DNA from: Oscillospiraceae bacterium
Lineage (GTDB): Bacteria > Bacillota > Clostridia > Oscillospirales > Ruminococcaceae
Reading direction: 5' to 3'
Length of the DNA: 46,756 nucleotides
NCBI GenBank assembly: GCA_015067185.1
Contig: SVMZ01000023.1
Location: forward strand, 1 to 46,756
A program made the position numbers and the translations under genes. Position 1 is the first letter of the stretch. The number at the start of each line of letters is the position of its first letter. The notes beneath the pieces are model-generated. The model had not been told where the DNA came from, did not search any database, and saw only the letters and a program-made list of their open reading frames with translations. This document shows positions 10,424-19,843 of the stretch, piece after piece.

Positions 10424-13400
10424 TCAGTTGATTTTGAGGGTGATGATTTCGTAGGGTTTGACGTTGAGGGTAACCGCATTGTTGTTGACCTCAACGGTTT
10501 CCAGTTCATTTTCAAGCATATCGCAGATGGTTACTTTCTTGACATCGAACCCAAAGTTGATGGTTGCGGCAGCACGGCTGTTCCAGCATTCGTAGGCGCG
10601 AACGATCAGAGAGTCGCTGTCTTCTGCGCGTTTTACGGTGTCGACGATCAGGTTGGGAGCGTCCACAGAGATCATGGAATAGCTGTCAGCAAGGGTGCCT
10701 TCCTGTTTGCCGAGTTCCACAGCGCGCAGCGGGAGGTTGAAGGAGTATGCCTGCTGAACAATGCCGGCTTCTCTCCAATCGCCTGCGTGGGGCATGAAGG
10801 AATAACTGAAAGTGTGTCTGCACTTATCGGCCTCGGGGTTGGGATAGGTGGCACTCTTGAGGAGGGAGAGACGCATGACGCCGTCATGAATATCGTGGCC
10901 GTATTTGCAATCGTTGATGAGAGCGGCACCGTAGCCGTTTTCGGAGAGATCGGCAAATTTGTGGGCGCAGACTTCAAACTGGGCGGCATCCCAGGAGTTG
11001 CTGCGGTGGGTGGGACGCTCGGTGCAGCCAAACTGGATCTCATAGGTGGCTCTGGTGGCATTGACATCAACCGGGAAAGCAGCCTTCAGCAGAATGTGAT
11101 CCTGCTTCCAGTCGATATCGGAGTCAAAGTCGATGCGGGCGATATTGTCATACAGCCAGATCTTCTGGGAAACGGTGGAGGAGAGGAACTTCTTGACGAT
11201 TTCAAGACCGGCTCTTGCGCCGTCGAAAATCGGGGTGATGGAGACAACGTCTTCAACAAGCCACATCTTCTCTTCGTAATAGTTGGTGATTTCCCAGGCA
11301 TCGTATTCCTTCGGGTAATCCTCAAAGGCTTCGATGAGGTTGCCGCGTGCACCGGCGGGCATAACCTCGCGGGCATTTTTCTTATCGTAAATACGGGTGA
11401 ACGCACCGGTAGCATCCAGTTCAATGCGGAAAAAGTCGTTTTCGAGCAGTGTTTCGGATACCGATACGCGGGATTCGGAAACAGCGGGCTTAACGACACG
11501 GTAACCCTTGGCAGGAATGTTGTCGACATAGATGCTCTTGCCGTTGTAGTTGACAATGCCGGAGCCGGTAAAGGAGTTGGGGTTGAATACCAGCAGACCG
11601 CCGTCGGTGGTAATGGCAGATGCAATGGCTTTGTCGGCGGCAGCAAGAGAATCGGCTGCAGCGGAGAGAATATTGGCATAGAGGATGTCGGTATCATCGT
11701 AGACTTCCTTAATGGAAGAACCGGGCAGAACATCGTGGAACTGGTTGATCAGGATGGTTTCCCAACCGTCATGCAGCAGCTGCTGCGGATAATCGGCACC
11801 GCAAAGCTGTTTCGCCATGGAGGCGGTGAGTTCCAGTGTCTGGTAGAGCTGTTCGCTCTTGCGGTTGTTGCGCTTGTTTTTGGCAATGGAGGTATAGGTG
11901 CCTCTGTGCAGCTCAAAATAGAGCTCGCCGACCCATTTGGGGGTGTGTCTGTTGGAGACAGCCTTCTGATAAAGTCTTTCCAGATAGCTGCCTGCAAACT
12001 CCAGTTTTACCTGCGGGCATCCGGGGATACCTTTGGCAAGGCGGAGGGCAACATCGATGTGATGCTTGGTGGGGCCGCCGCCGCCGTCACCGTAACCATA
12101 GGTAACGATCGACTCGTTGGAGATATCCTTCTGCTGCATACGGTCATAGGAACCGGCAATCATCTTGGGTTCGGTGTTGGCAACATAGGTGGAGAAATTG
12201 ACCGGCTTTTTGCCAAGATATTTATCCTGTGCGGTGAGGAAGTGGGTGAAGATCTCAGTGCCGTCAATGCCTCTCCAGAAAAATACATCGCAGGGGAGCT
12301 TGTTGAATTCGTTCCAGCTGATTTTGGAGGTGACAAAACGGTCAACGCCGCTCTTTCTGAGGATCTGGGGGAGGGCAGCGGAGTATCCGAATACATCGGG
12401 CAGCCAGAGAACACGGCTGTCTACACCGAATTCTTCTTTAAAGAAGCGTTTGCCGTAGAGAACCTGACGGACAAGGCTTTCACCGGAGGAAAGGTTGCAG
12501 TCTGCCTCAACCCACATGGCCCCTTCTACTTCCCAACGGCCCTCGGCTACCATCTTCTTTACCTTTTCGTAGACATCGGGGGCGTCCTCTTTCAGGAATT
12601 TATACAGCTGAGCCTGAGAAGACATAAACTTGTATTCGGGATATTTCTCCATCAAAGAGATAACGGTGGAGAAGCTGCGCTGTGTTTTTTCGCGGGTCTG
12701 GGCATAGGTCCAAAGCCAGGCTACGTCGATGTGGGTGTGACCGATGCAGACAGTGGCGGTATCCTGCTCGCCGCAGAAGCTGTTATAGAAATTGTCATCC
12801 AGATATTTTAAAGCGGCATCTACAGACGCATAGAAGGAATCGGATCGGAGTTCACGGAGATCCAACAGATTGACAGCGTCATTCAGACGGTTGATGATAT
12901 CGGCATAGAGCTTGTCATCGGGATCGGTATACTCAAGGATTCCCATGGGAACATAGAGGTTGTAATAGAGCTTCTCAACGGGAAGATCGATCTCATACAG
13001 AACAGCGGCAAAGCGGAGATACTGTTTGATCATGCCGGTGTAGGCATAGAGATAAATATCGTGCTCATCGCCTGCGGGAAGTGTGAAGCTCTGATGGTTG
13101 ACATCCAGTCCCTGAATGAGCTGACCGTCAACATAAGCAATAAACTGAGGATTGGTAGCATCCCAGCCGCCGGGGATGGTGGTGATGTGGAGTTCAACGG
13201 TTTTGCCGCGCAGTTCTTCGGGAACAACAAGGTGTTTATAGAACCATGCATGGCAGTCGATCTTGTTTCCCCACAACTCAGCCGGGTCAAAAACTCTCCA
13301 ACTGTCATCGATGGCGGGGAGGGTGTTGTCGGTTTTATAGTCGCATTCCTTAAAAAGAAAGCCGTCAACATCGATAGGGTCGCTGGTGATGACATCTTTC

Positions 13401-13444
13401 AGACGGTTCAGGATAATGCCGACACGTTTATCAAGAAAATTCAT
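10424..13444 (-). CDS. GH38 family alpha-mannosidase
   Basis: A 1006-residue zinc-dependent retaining alpha-mannosidase, the usual length for bacterial GH38. An N-terminal beta-rich part (about 1-220) precedes the catalytic domain. Zinc-site residues are in GHTHIDVAWLW (His 236, His 238, Asp 240), and the nucleophile is Asp 350 in LWLPDVFGYS; GDGGGGPTKHH lies further on. The middle and C-terminal beta-sandwich domains follow. No signal peptide, so it likely trims imported mannosides. Start ATG 13444 follows GAAAGGATT; an open frame reaching 13492 has no start support. It is alone on its strand, with hairpins on both sides. Confidence 0.92.
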   Translation of the reverse strand: MNFLDKRVGIILNRLKDVITSDPIDVDGFLFKECDYKTDNTLPAIDDSWRVFDPAELWGNKIDCHAWFYKHLVVPEELRGKTVELHITTIPGGWDATNPQFIAYVDGQLIQGLDVNHQSFTLPAGDEHDIYLYAYTGMIKQYLRFAAVLYEIDLPVEKLYYNLYVPMGILEYTDPDDKLYADIINRLNDAVNLLDLRELRSDSFYASVDAALKYLDDNFYNSFCGEQDTATVCIGHTHIDVAWLWTYAQTREKTQRSFSTVISLMEKYPEYKFMSSQAQLYKFLKEDAPDVYEKVKKMVAEGRWEVEGAMWVEADCNLSSGESLVRQVLYGKRFFKEEFGVDSRVLWLPDVFGYSAALPQILRKSGVDRFVTSKISWNEFNKLPCDVFFWRGIDGTEIFTHFLTAQDKYLGKKPVNFSTYVANTEPKMIAGSYDRMQQKDISNESIVTYGYGDGGGGPTKHHIDVALRLAKGIPGCPQVKLEFAGSYLERLYQKAVSNRHTPKWVGELYFELHRGTYTSIAKNKRNNRKSEQLYQTLELTASMAKQLCGADYPQQLLHDGWETILINQFHDVLPGSSIKEVYDDTDILYANILSAAADSLAAADKAIASAITTDGGLLVFNPNSFTGSGIVNYNGKSIYVDNIPAKGYRVVKPAVSESRVSVSETLLENDFFRIELDATGAFTRIYDKKNAREVMPAGARGNLIEAFEDYPKEYDAWEITNYYEEKMWLVEDVVSITPIFDGARAGLEIVKKFLSSTVSQKIWLYDNIARIDFDSDIDWKQDHILLKAAFPVDVNATRATYEIQFGCTERPTHRSNSWDAAQFEVCAHKFADLSENGYGAALINDCKYGHDIHDGVMRLSLLKSATYPNPEADKCRHTFSYSFMPHAGDWREAGIVQQAYSFNLPLRAVELGKQEGTLADSYSMISVDAPNLIVDTVKRAEDSDSLIVRAYECWNSRAAATINFGFDVKKVTICDMLENELETVEVNNNAVTLNVKPYEIITLKIN

Positions 13445-13580
13445 AGGCTCAATCCTTTCAAAAAGAATATTATATTTAAATAACAATACCATATTTCTTT
13501 CTATTTGTCAATTGATTTGAAAAAGTCAAGCAAAAGAATATAAAGTAGCGATGGAAAAAGAAAATAACTGGATAATGAGA

Positions 13581-13630
13581 AATGCAAACACAGAGATACC
13601 GTAGGAGAACAGCATCTCTGTGTTTGCATT
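13581..13630 (-). terminator. ger operon terminator
   Basis: A perfect 17-bp inverted repeat, AATGCAAACACAGAGAT (13581-13597) with its complement at 13614-13630, begins right after the gerC stop. The minus-strand tail is TCTCATTATC rather than a clean T-run. Confidence 0.7.
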
Positions 13631-14788
13631 TTAATTTTTTAGGTCAAAGCGCTTAATGGTGACCTCTGCTGAGGCATCACAGGTGGAGAGCGCCATGAGG
13701 TCAGACCAGTTTTCGCTGTTTTGTTTCCAAAACTCTTTTTCATATTTTTTCAGCCATTCGTGAAGGCGGAAAACGTCGCAGCGGTAAAAATTAATGATAA
13801 CGGAATAGGCTTCTTCAATTTCATTGGCGATCATTTCAGCGGTATAAGTTTCGATATTATGAATATCTTCAGAGGTGGCGGTGAGATTATCTTTGAGCAA
13901 AAGCTCCGTAAGACTGCCGTTCGCTTTTACGGATATTTTAAAATGAGGAATCCCTTCAATGATCTCTGCTTCAATATCGGTACTGAGCTTATCTACATCG
14001 ACAGAGGCAATGTCTACGTCGCCGTCATTAAGATAGGCTACAATACTGCTGTCGATATCGCGGGTCACCCACAAGAGACCTCTGGTAAGGGTTGGGTTAA
14101 TCTCCCCTACGTATTTTCCGTTATTGAAGAGTGCGGTGCCGGAAGCATACAATGTATTATCCAAATCACTTTCTCCTCGGATAGGAGTAAGAATGGGCAT
14201 GGCAAGCGATTTTACCGTGCTCTCCATGGAGCTTTCCATGTCGATCAGTGTGGCGCGAAAAATCTTTCCGTTTACCAAGCCGTTTTCCAGCATACGCCTG
14301 ACAGAGAGTGCCGAGGTTATATTTTCAACCAGTTTGAGTTCGATAATTTCAGAGGCCTCTCCGTCTGCTGTGATGATATCTGTTCCTGCCCGTGCCTGAT
14401 TGTTGGAGTTGAAAAAGGCAAGAATACGGGTAATATCCTCTCTTGCTACCTCACGTCCAATGGCAATGTATTTGTTTTGACCGTAGAAAGCATTTTTTCC
14501 CTGCAGCAATGCCACATTGTTCAGTGCCTCGCTGATCGTTTTGCCGTAAACGGTAATTACCTTGGTGTTGCTTTTGCTGGAATCGATGCCGGTCTGTCCG
14601 CCTGTACCTTCGGAAACAAATGCCTGCAGTGTAAATTTATAAAGATCATCACTTTTGTCGATGCCAATAGCCTGGATCAAAACACGGTCTTTCAGTTCGT
14701 ATGATTTTAAACAGCCGGAGAGTAGTCCGGAGAGAAAGAAAGAGAAAAGAAGCAGAAACCAGCAAAATTTAGGTCTGTTTCGAAACAT
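13631..14788 (-). CDS. Ger(x)C family spore germination lipoprotein
   Basis: A 385-residue GerAC/GerKC-like lipoprotein, the C subunit of an inner-membrane nutrient germinant receptor of the spore. The signal peptide ends in lipobox LLSGC with Cys 26. The family segment ELKDRVLIQAIGIDKSDD follows, and YGKTISEALNNVA and GKNAFYGQNKYIAIG are typical of the N-terminal domain. SD ATAAGGAG precedes ATG 14788. It overlaps the upstream permease gene by 20 bp, so it is translationally coupled. It completes the A-B-C receptor set. Confidence 0.93.
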   Translation of the reverse strand: MFRNRPKFCWFLLLFSFFLSGLLSGCLKSYELKDRVLIQAIGIDKSDDLYKFTLQAFVSEGTGGQTGIDSSKSNTKVITVYGKTISEALNNVALLQGKNAFYGQNKYIAIGREVAREDITRILAFFNSNNQARAGTDIITADGEASEIIELKLVENITSALSVRRMLENGLVNGKIFRATLIDMESSMESTVKSLAMPILTPIRGESDLDNTLYASGTALFNNGKYVGEINPTLTRGLLWVTRDIDSSIVAYLNDGDVDIASVDVDKLSTDIEAEIIEGIPHFKISVKANGSLTELLLKDNLTATSEDIHNIETYTAEMIANEIEEAYSVIINFYRCDVFRLHEWLKKYEKEFWKQNSENWSDLMALSTCDASAEVTIKRFDLKN

Positions 14789-15845
14789 GTTTTTTTCTCC
14801 TTATCAGTGAAATCAACAGGAGCAGCAGGGGAAGGAACAGTTCAACGACCAGAAGAGGAATTCCGGAATAGATGATATCATAGAGATGACGAAGGATATC
14901 ATAAGAAGAGGAAAAAAGAAACCCACCGATAAAAAAGAGAAATACCGTGCCAAAAGAGATATATTTATGAAAACGCCCTGGCAGTGCATTTCTAAGACAG
15001 TAACAGGCACAGTAGAGCAGCAGTGCAGTGCGGACAAAAGAGAGAAGTACCCAGATGGCGATATGAATGGAGTCCAGGCGATGGATTTTTGAGGTGTTGA
15101 TCATGGTGACCAGTGTATACATGGAAAAAATATTTTTGGGGGTGTAATCTCCTAAGACAGCAGTTGTGGCAAACATCAACAGTTCAATAACAATAAGGTT
15201 AATGATATTAACAAGTGAAAAAATTTTTTTTCTACCTCTGTTGACAAAGGGAAGCAGAACAAAGAGGGGAATAAAGGTATTATTTTGGGAGACTACAACA
15301 GGCATTCTGGATAGATAGGGTTTTAGTCCATCGTAAAATGGGGAGTAGATATATTCCAGATTGAATTGAGGAATTAGAAAGAGCAGAATCAGAACGACCA
15401 CAACAAGGAAAAGGACAAAGATGATGACTGCAGTGCGCCCAAGTGATTCCAAACCAGTGTAAAGAGTATAGAGAATCAAAAGGGAAAAAAGAGAGAGGAT
15501 TAAAAATTTGGAATCAAAGTTGTAAACCGTACTGGTCAGAAAGAACTCCACGCCGGTAACGGTGTTGAGGGCCATAAGCATGAAAAAAACAAAATAGAGC
15601 AGGGCGAACACGGTTCCGCATTTACCGGTCAGATCATAAGCGCACTCAATCAGCCCCATCCCCTGATGACGTTTAAAAAGAAGAAAAACAGGAAGAGCAA
15701 GAAGAAAGGAGAGAAGGAACCCAAAGAATTTCAGCAGAAGACTGCTGCTGCCGTTGAAAGCGGCAGCGCGGTCCGAAACAAGGATAAAAGCATTGAAAAA
15801 AGAACAAAGCGCAATCATGGCGGTCATTTCAAGTGGACTGATCAT
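14769..15845 (-). CDS. GerAB-type spore germination permease
   Basis: A 358-residue (from the ATG) amino-acid-permease-like B subunit of a germinant receptor, with about ten membrane segments; family GerAB/ArcD/ProY. It probably carries the germinant site. The ATG at 15845 lacks a nearby ribosome site. A perfect AAAGGAGGA sits 24 nt upstream, placed ideally for an in-frame ATT at 15860 or 15863. Starting there would add five or six residues (IYRQK). The gene begins 20-40 bp after gerA and overlaps gerC. Confidence 0.92.
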   Translation of the reverse strand: MISPLEMTAMIALCSFFNAFILVSDRAAAFNGSSSLLLKFFGFLLSFLLALPVFLLFKRHQGMGLIECAYDLTGKCGTVFALLYFVFFMLMALNTVTGVEFFLTSTVYNFDSKFLILSLFSLLILYTLYTGLESLGRTAVIIFVLFLVVVVLILLFLIPQFNLEYIYSPFYDGLKPYLSRMPVVVSQNNTFIPLFVLLPFVNRGRKKIFSLVNIINLIVIELLMFATTAVLGDYTPKNIFSMYTLVTMINTSKIHRLDSIHIAIWVLLSFVRTALLLYCACYCLRNALPGRFHKYISFGTVFLFFIGGFLFSSSYDILRHLYDIIYSGIPLLVVELFLPLLLLLISLIRRKKHVSKQT

Positions 15846-15883
15846 TTTTTGGCGGTAAATAATGATTCCTCCTTTCTTTGATG

Positions 15884-17488
15884 TCAGAGTCTTTTCTGTC
15901 CCTTGTCATTCAGTTCGGAGCCGGGAAGATCCTGCACACGGAGATTTTCTTTGCTGAGGGAGCGCCAGTTGGAGCGAAAAAACACATCCCGCCAGGAGTA
16001 GAGATAAGTGGGAGAAATCGGAGCACTCACCGGAATACCATAGGTGTTGACACTCAAGGCATCCACCAGCATAGCCGCAAAGAGGATGGTGATCCCGTAG
16101 ATCCCCCATAATCCACCAAAGATAATGAAAGCAAATTTTAAAATGGTGGCAGATTCATACAGGGAGGGAACAACTAAAGAACTCAGGGCTGTCAGTGCCA
16201 CAATCATAACCATGGGAGCACTGATCAATCCGGACATGACGGCGGCATCTCCGATAACAAGAGCACCGACAATGCCGACGGCATGACCAATGGGACGGGG
16301 CAGCCGCAACCCTGCTTCCCGCATGATTTCATAGATAAAATGTATGGCAAGTGCTTCTGCCATCAGGGAAAAAGGTGTGGTTTCTTCGGCGGTGGATATG
16401 TTGAACAACAGTGATTCCGGCAGCAATTCCGGGTGGAAGGTGATGATAGCAACATAAAAACCGGGAAGCAGCATGGAGAGAAAAAAAGCAACATATCGTA
16501 AAATACGCATAAAGAAGACAAAAAAGGGGCGCTGGGAGTAGTCATCCAGTGTTTGAAAATGTTCAGAGAACAAAAAGGGAATAATAATGACAAAGGGGGT
16601 TCCATCCACCAGAACGGCAATTCTGCCTTCCCGTATTTTGGCGCAGACGATGTCCGGCCGCTCGCTGTAGCCTACGCCGTCGAACATGGAAAACCGTTTG
16701 GAATCCAGAAAAGGCTTGATGTATCCTGCATCCAGCAGCACATCAATGTTGATTCGCTGCAGACGTTCCCGCACCTGTTTGAGCATTTCACCGGAAACGG
16801 TATCCGACATATAGGCAATGCAGACATCCGTAGCGCTTTTGGTGCCAACCTTAAGCATTTCAAAAACAAGAGAGGGGGATTTGATCCGACGGCGGATCAT
16901 GGAGAGATTGATGCGGATCACTTCGATGAATCCCTCATGTGAACCTTTGATATTTACACCCGAGGAGGGTTCGTTGACGGCGCGGAATTGAAAGCCCTGC
17001 ACGGCAAGGGCCAGGCCAATATCCAATCCGTCGATCAGCAGTACGACAAAGCCGGACATGATGGAGGAAAAAACCTCTTCAATGGTATATATCTCACGCT
17101 GTTCGGAACCGAGCAGCGAACGTCTTGTCCAGTTGAGAAAAGCATCCGGTGTGTGATTTTCCAGCTTCAGTTCCATGAGAGGGGTAATGATGAGTTTAGC
17201 GAGGTTGGTGGTATTGATCATTCCCTCACACAACAAAAGCTGAAGATGTACACCATCAATTTCAAGTTCTTTGGAGATAAAGTCTGAGGAATTGGAGAGT
17301 TTGGAACGGATGATGATCATGTTATCGGTAAGTTCGGTGCAGAGTTTGGTGACAGTGGATTCCTGTTCCGGTACCGAATAGTGATCGGCACGAAAGGTTT
17401 TAAAGTTTTTGAGCCAGGAGAACAAAAGACCACCCCGTAAAAGTGTTGTTTGAAGCATATTTTTAACTATTTTGAAAAAAATATTCAT
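15884..17488 (-). CDS. GerA family spore germination protein (A subunit)
   Basis: A 534-residue protein (from ATG 17488) of the GerA/SpoVAF family. A soluble N-terminal half precedes a membrane half with several segments (about 290-480). Family marks include DGTPFVIIIPFLFSEHFQ, DDYSQRPF, AIHFIYEIMREAGLRLPRP and GALVIGDAAV. The start is uncertain: ATG 17488 and ATG 17458 lack ribosome sites, and TTG 17425 follows GGGGTGG and would give 513 residues beginning MFSWLKNFK. The gene heads gerA-gerB-gerC. Expression in the forespore under sigma-G is expected for the family. Confidence 0.93.
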   Translation of the reverse strand: MNIFFKIVKNMLQTTLLRGGLLFSWLKNFKTFRADHYSVPEQESTVTKLCTELTDNMIIIRSKLSNSSDFISKELEIDGVHLQLLLCEGMINTTNLAKLIITPLMELKLENHTPDAFLNWTRRSLLGSEQREIYTIEEVFSSIMSGFVVLLIDGLDIGLALAVQGFQFRAVNEPSSGVNIKGSHEGFIEVIRINLSMIRRRIKSPSLVFEMLKVGTKSATDVCIAYMSDTVSGEMLKQVRERLQRINIDVLLDAGYIKPFLDSKRFSMFDGVGYSERPDIVCAKIREGRIAVLVDGTPFVIIIPFLFSEHFQTLDDYSQRPFFVFFMRILRYVAFFLSMLLPGFYVAIITFHPELLPESLLFNISTAEETTPFSLMAEALAIHFIYEIMREAGLRLPRPIGHAVGIVGALVIGDAAVMSGLISAPMVMIVALTALSSLVVPSLYESATILKFAFIIFGGLWGIYGITILFAAMLVDALSVNTYGIPVSAPISPTYLYSWRDVFFRSNWRSLSKENLRVQDLPGSELNDKGQKRL

Positions 17489-17516
17489 GCTGCGGATTTG
17501 TACGGAGGTGGTTGTT

Positions 17517-18215
17517 ATGACAATTGTTATGTTGAGAACGGCAATTTTGTATCTGATTATTATTTTAGCACTCAGAATCATGGGAAAAAGGCAGTTGGGT
17601 GAGCTGCAGCCATCGGAGTTGGTGACAACGATATTGATTTCCAACATTGCAACTTTACCGATTGAAGATACGGGGATTCCGATGACTGTGGGAATTGTAC
17701 CGATATTTACGTTAATGTGTTTTGAGGTATTTACCTCTTTTTTGGTTTTAAAAAGCAGAAAAATCCGGAAAATTGTGACGGGAAATCCTGTTATTGTTAT
17801 CCGGGACGGAAAGATACAGCAGCAGGAGTTGGAAAGACTCAGGCTGAATGTGGACGATATCATGACACAGCTGCGGTCTCAGGATGTTTTTGATATAGAG
17901 GAGGTGTCGTTTGCCATTGTGGAGACCACCGGAACATTGAGTGTATATAAAAAATTCTCCGCCAGAGAGGTAACGGCGGAGATGATGGGTTTGAGCGGAG
18001 ATACGGCAGACGAAGCCCCTCCAATGATTGTGATCAGTGATGGAAATATAATAGAGCAATCGCTTTCTCTGTGCAATCTGCGGAAGGAGTGGCTGAGAGA
18101 AATACTGGCTCAAAACAATATGCGGGCGGAGGAAGTTTTTTTGATGAGTTGTGACAGGCGGGCGAACTATACAATTGTGGCAAAAGAAAAAAAAGAAAAG
18201 AGAAAGCAGCGATGA
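17517..18215 (+). CDS. DUF421 (YetF-like) membrane protein
   Basis: A 232-residue protein with about three N-terminal membrane helices (2-20, 34-48, 56-77) and a cytosolic C-terminal domain. The DUF421 signature GKRQLGELQPSELV is at 23-36, then NIATLPIED. The cytosolic part contains GNPVIVIRDGKI, RLNVDDIMTQLRSQ and DIEEVSFAIVETTGTLSV. Start ATG 17517 follows GGAGGTG; an upstream in-frame ATG at 17472 has no such site. Family members include YetF and the spore 2Duf proteins linked to inner-membrane properties. It is divergent from the gerA operon and overlaps the next gene by four bases (ATGA). Confidence 0.88.
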   Translation: MTIVMLRTAILYLIIILALRIMGKRQLGELQPSELVTTILISNIATLPIEDTGIPMTVGIVPIFTLMCFEVFTSFLVLKSRKIRKIVTGNPVIVIRDGKIQQQELERLRLNVDDIMTQLRSQDVFDIEEVSFAIVETTGTLSVYKKFSAREVTAEMMGLSGDTADEAPPMIVISDGNIIEQSLSLCNLRKEWLREILAQNNMRAEEVFLMSCDRRANYTIVAKEKKEKRKQR

Positions 18216-18592
18216 AAAGGTTATTGATGGTAACAGTGATATTTTTACTGACCGCAGGAATGTGCGCAGCCTCACTTTTTATTTTGGAGAAAAGATGTCT
18301 GTATTTTGCAGGGAAGATCGATGAGATAACACAGAGTGCATGGAAAGATCAGCCCGAGACAACGCTCGGGCTGATCGAAGAATTGAATGAGAAATGGCAC
18401 AAAACAGAGATTTTGTTGTCTCGTTTTATGAGAGGGGCTCAGTTAGATGAATTAACGGCTATATTTGCAAGAATGGGACCGCTTTTTACCTATGAGGATA
18501 AAGCGGAATTCTATGCGGAAACGGAACGGGGGAAAATTTTACTGGAACATCTGTGGCTGACGGAACGGCCAACCCTGAAAAATGTATTTTAA
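18212..18592 (+). CDS. DUF4363 family protein
   Basis: A 126-residue small protein with one N-terminal membrane segment (about 4-25) and a mostly helical outer domain (WKDQPETTLGLIEELNEKW). It matches the DUF4363 pattern, which in Clostridia is commonly next to DUF421. Its ATG overlaps the DUF421 stop, so the two are translated together and may form a membrane complex. No enzymatic motif is visible. It ends only 4 bp from the convergent gene that follows, with no terminator between them. Confidence 0.75.
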   Translation: MKRLLMVTVIFLLTAGMCAASLFILEKRCLYFAGKIDEITQSAWKDQPETTLGLIEELNEKWHKTEILLSRFMRGAQLDELTAIFARMGPLFTYEDKAEFYAETERGKILLEHLWLTERPTLKNVF

Positions 18593-18596
18593 ATAA

Positions 18597-19667
18597 TCAA
18601 AGAGAGTCGGGGAAGTGCTTTTTAAAAGGAGCGGGCTCATAAAGGTAAAAATCGACCTGTCTGCACAGTGGCTCCAAATTGGAGAGGATAGAGGGGAGCT
18701 CATCATCATTGAGAATAATGATAGGGACGAGATCGGCAGCGGTATGCTGAGCTGCCGCACGGACTTCTGCAATGACCGTTTCGGCGGGAAGACCTTCTGC
18801 AAGAAGCTGTTCCGGCGAGGGAAGCGCATCAAAGCGGCTGCCAAACAGTGCAGAAAGCAGATCGGCAAGTGTTTGGCGGTCACTTTCTGTTTTGCCGCAG
18901 AACCAACGGGAAATGGCGGCAAGTTCGTGATCAAGACAGGCAATGCCTGTAGCGTGAGGATAGGTGCGGTAGATCATCGGTGCGAGAAAGTCGCACATTT
19001 GAGAAATATCTTCATAGCTCTGACCGACAAAGGGGGACAGAAGGGGAGTAAAGATGTAGATACCTGTTTTTAAAGAGGGATTGATGGCTTTGATTTCAGA
19101 AAAAAATGCACGAAGAGACTCGGATACACAGCTTTTTCGGAATTGCAGCCAGGCTTTCAGGTTATCTATGTGAGCGGGCAGGTCAAAGGGAGCAGCATCT
19201 TCGATAAAATGATGGGCTGCAGCAACAGAAGTGCGTATGGCAGAGACGTCAAGCCCCATGTCAGACATCTTTTTTACACAATGCGGGCAGAAGCAGGTGA
19301 AAAAAGCACCGATCCCATCCTCGGAAGCCGGAGAGGCGAAGCGAGCACCATCAATGGTAACACCGGAGATTCCCGCAGTTCTTGCCGCGGAACGAGCTTT
19401 TTCAAGCAGTTTTTCTCTAAGTTCCGGTGCATTGGGGCAGCCGGAGCCAAACCAACGTCTGGGAGAATCAAAAGCATCACGGCAAAGCAGAGTGGAATCA
19501 TTCGTGCCAAAGGCACCAACACAGATATAATATTCCAATCCCGTTTCGGCAGCCGCTGCAATAGCATTTTCATCAGCTCCACCGGTGACGGCTGTGATAC
19601 CGGCAGCGGCATAGCGTTTGAACAAAACAGCAGGGTTGTTATCATAACCGTATATTTTGAGATTCAT
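18597..19667 (-). CDS. Putative TIM-barrel glycoside hydrolase
   Basis: A 356-residue protein resembling poorly characterised TIM-barrel glycosidase families. The segment VTIDGARFASP (about 103-113) suits a barrel strand with a possible catalytic Asp 106. A cysteine cluster CFCPHC (125-130) is typical of these proteins and may bind a metal. Later strands are seen at KTGIYIFTPLLS and DFLAPMIYRTYP. No signal peptide, so it is cytoplasmic. SD GAGAAAGGTG precedes the ATG. Monocistronic, with a strong 0A-box-like site upstream at 19746. Substrate unknown. Confidence 0.5.
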   Translation of the reverse strand: MNLKIYGYDNNPAVLFKRYAAAGITAVTGGADENAIAAAAETGLEYYICVGAFGTNDSTLLCRDAFDSPRRWFGSGCPNAPELREKLLEKARSAARTAGISGVTIDGARFASPASEDGIGAFFTCFCPHCVKKMSDMGLDVSAIRTSVAAAHHFIEDAAPFDLPAHIDNLKAWLQFRKSCVSESLRAFFSEIKAINPSLKTGIYIFTPLLSPFVGQSYEDISQMCDFLAPMIYRTYPHATGIACLDHELAAISRWFCGKTESDRQTLADLLSALFGSRFDALPSPEQLLAEGLPAETVIAEVRAAAQHTAADLVPIIILNDDELPSILSNLEPLCRQVDFYLYEPAPFKKHFPDSL

Positions 19668-19745
19668 GTCGATACACCTTTCTCAGCATCAAGTTTATAC
19701 TATATAATAATAGGATATTGAAAAAAAAAGAAAAGTCAATAAGAT

Positions 19746-19752
19746 TTCGACA
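19746..19752 (-). promoter_or_regulatory. Spo0A box-like site
   Basis: The minus strand reads TTTTGTCGAAAT, with an exact 7-bp match (TGTCGAA) at 19746-19752. It lies 79 bp upstream of the minus-strand TIM-barrel gene and about 175 bp before oadG. One isolated 7-mer can occur by chance, but the A/T flanks also match the extended box. Confidence 0.4.
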
Positions 19753-19843
19753 AAATAAAAATTAATAAATTAGTTGTTGATATTATTGAAGAAATATAGT
19801 ACAATAAATTTGATTTCGGCTTTGTTACAATGTTGTGAATTTA

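Noticed and set aside
10787..12811. 674-codon plus-strand frame opposite the GH38 gene
   Set aside because: The GH38 motifs on the minus strand are decisive; the plus-strand product is a low-complexity Gly/Val-rich translation without a start signal.
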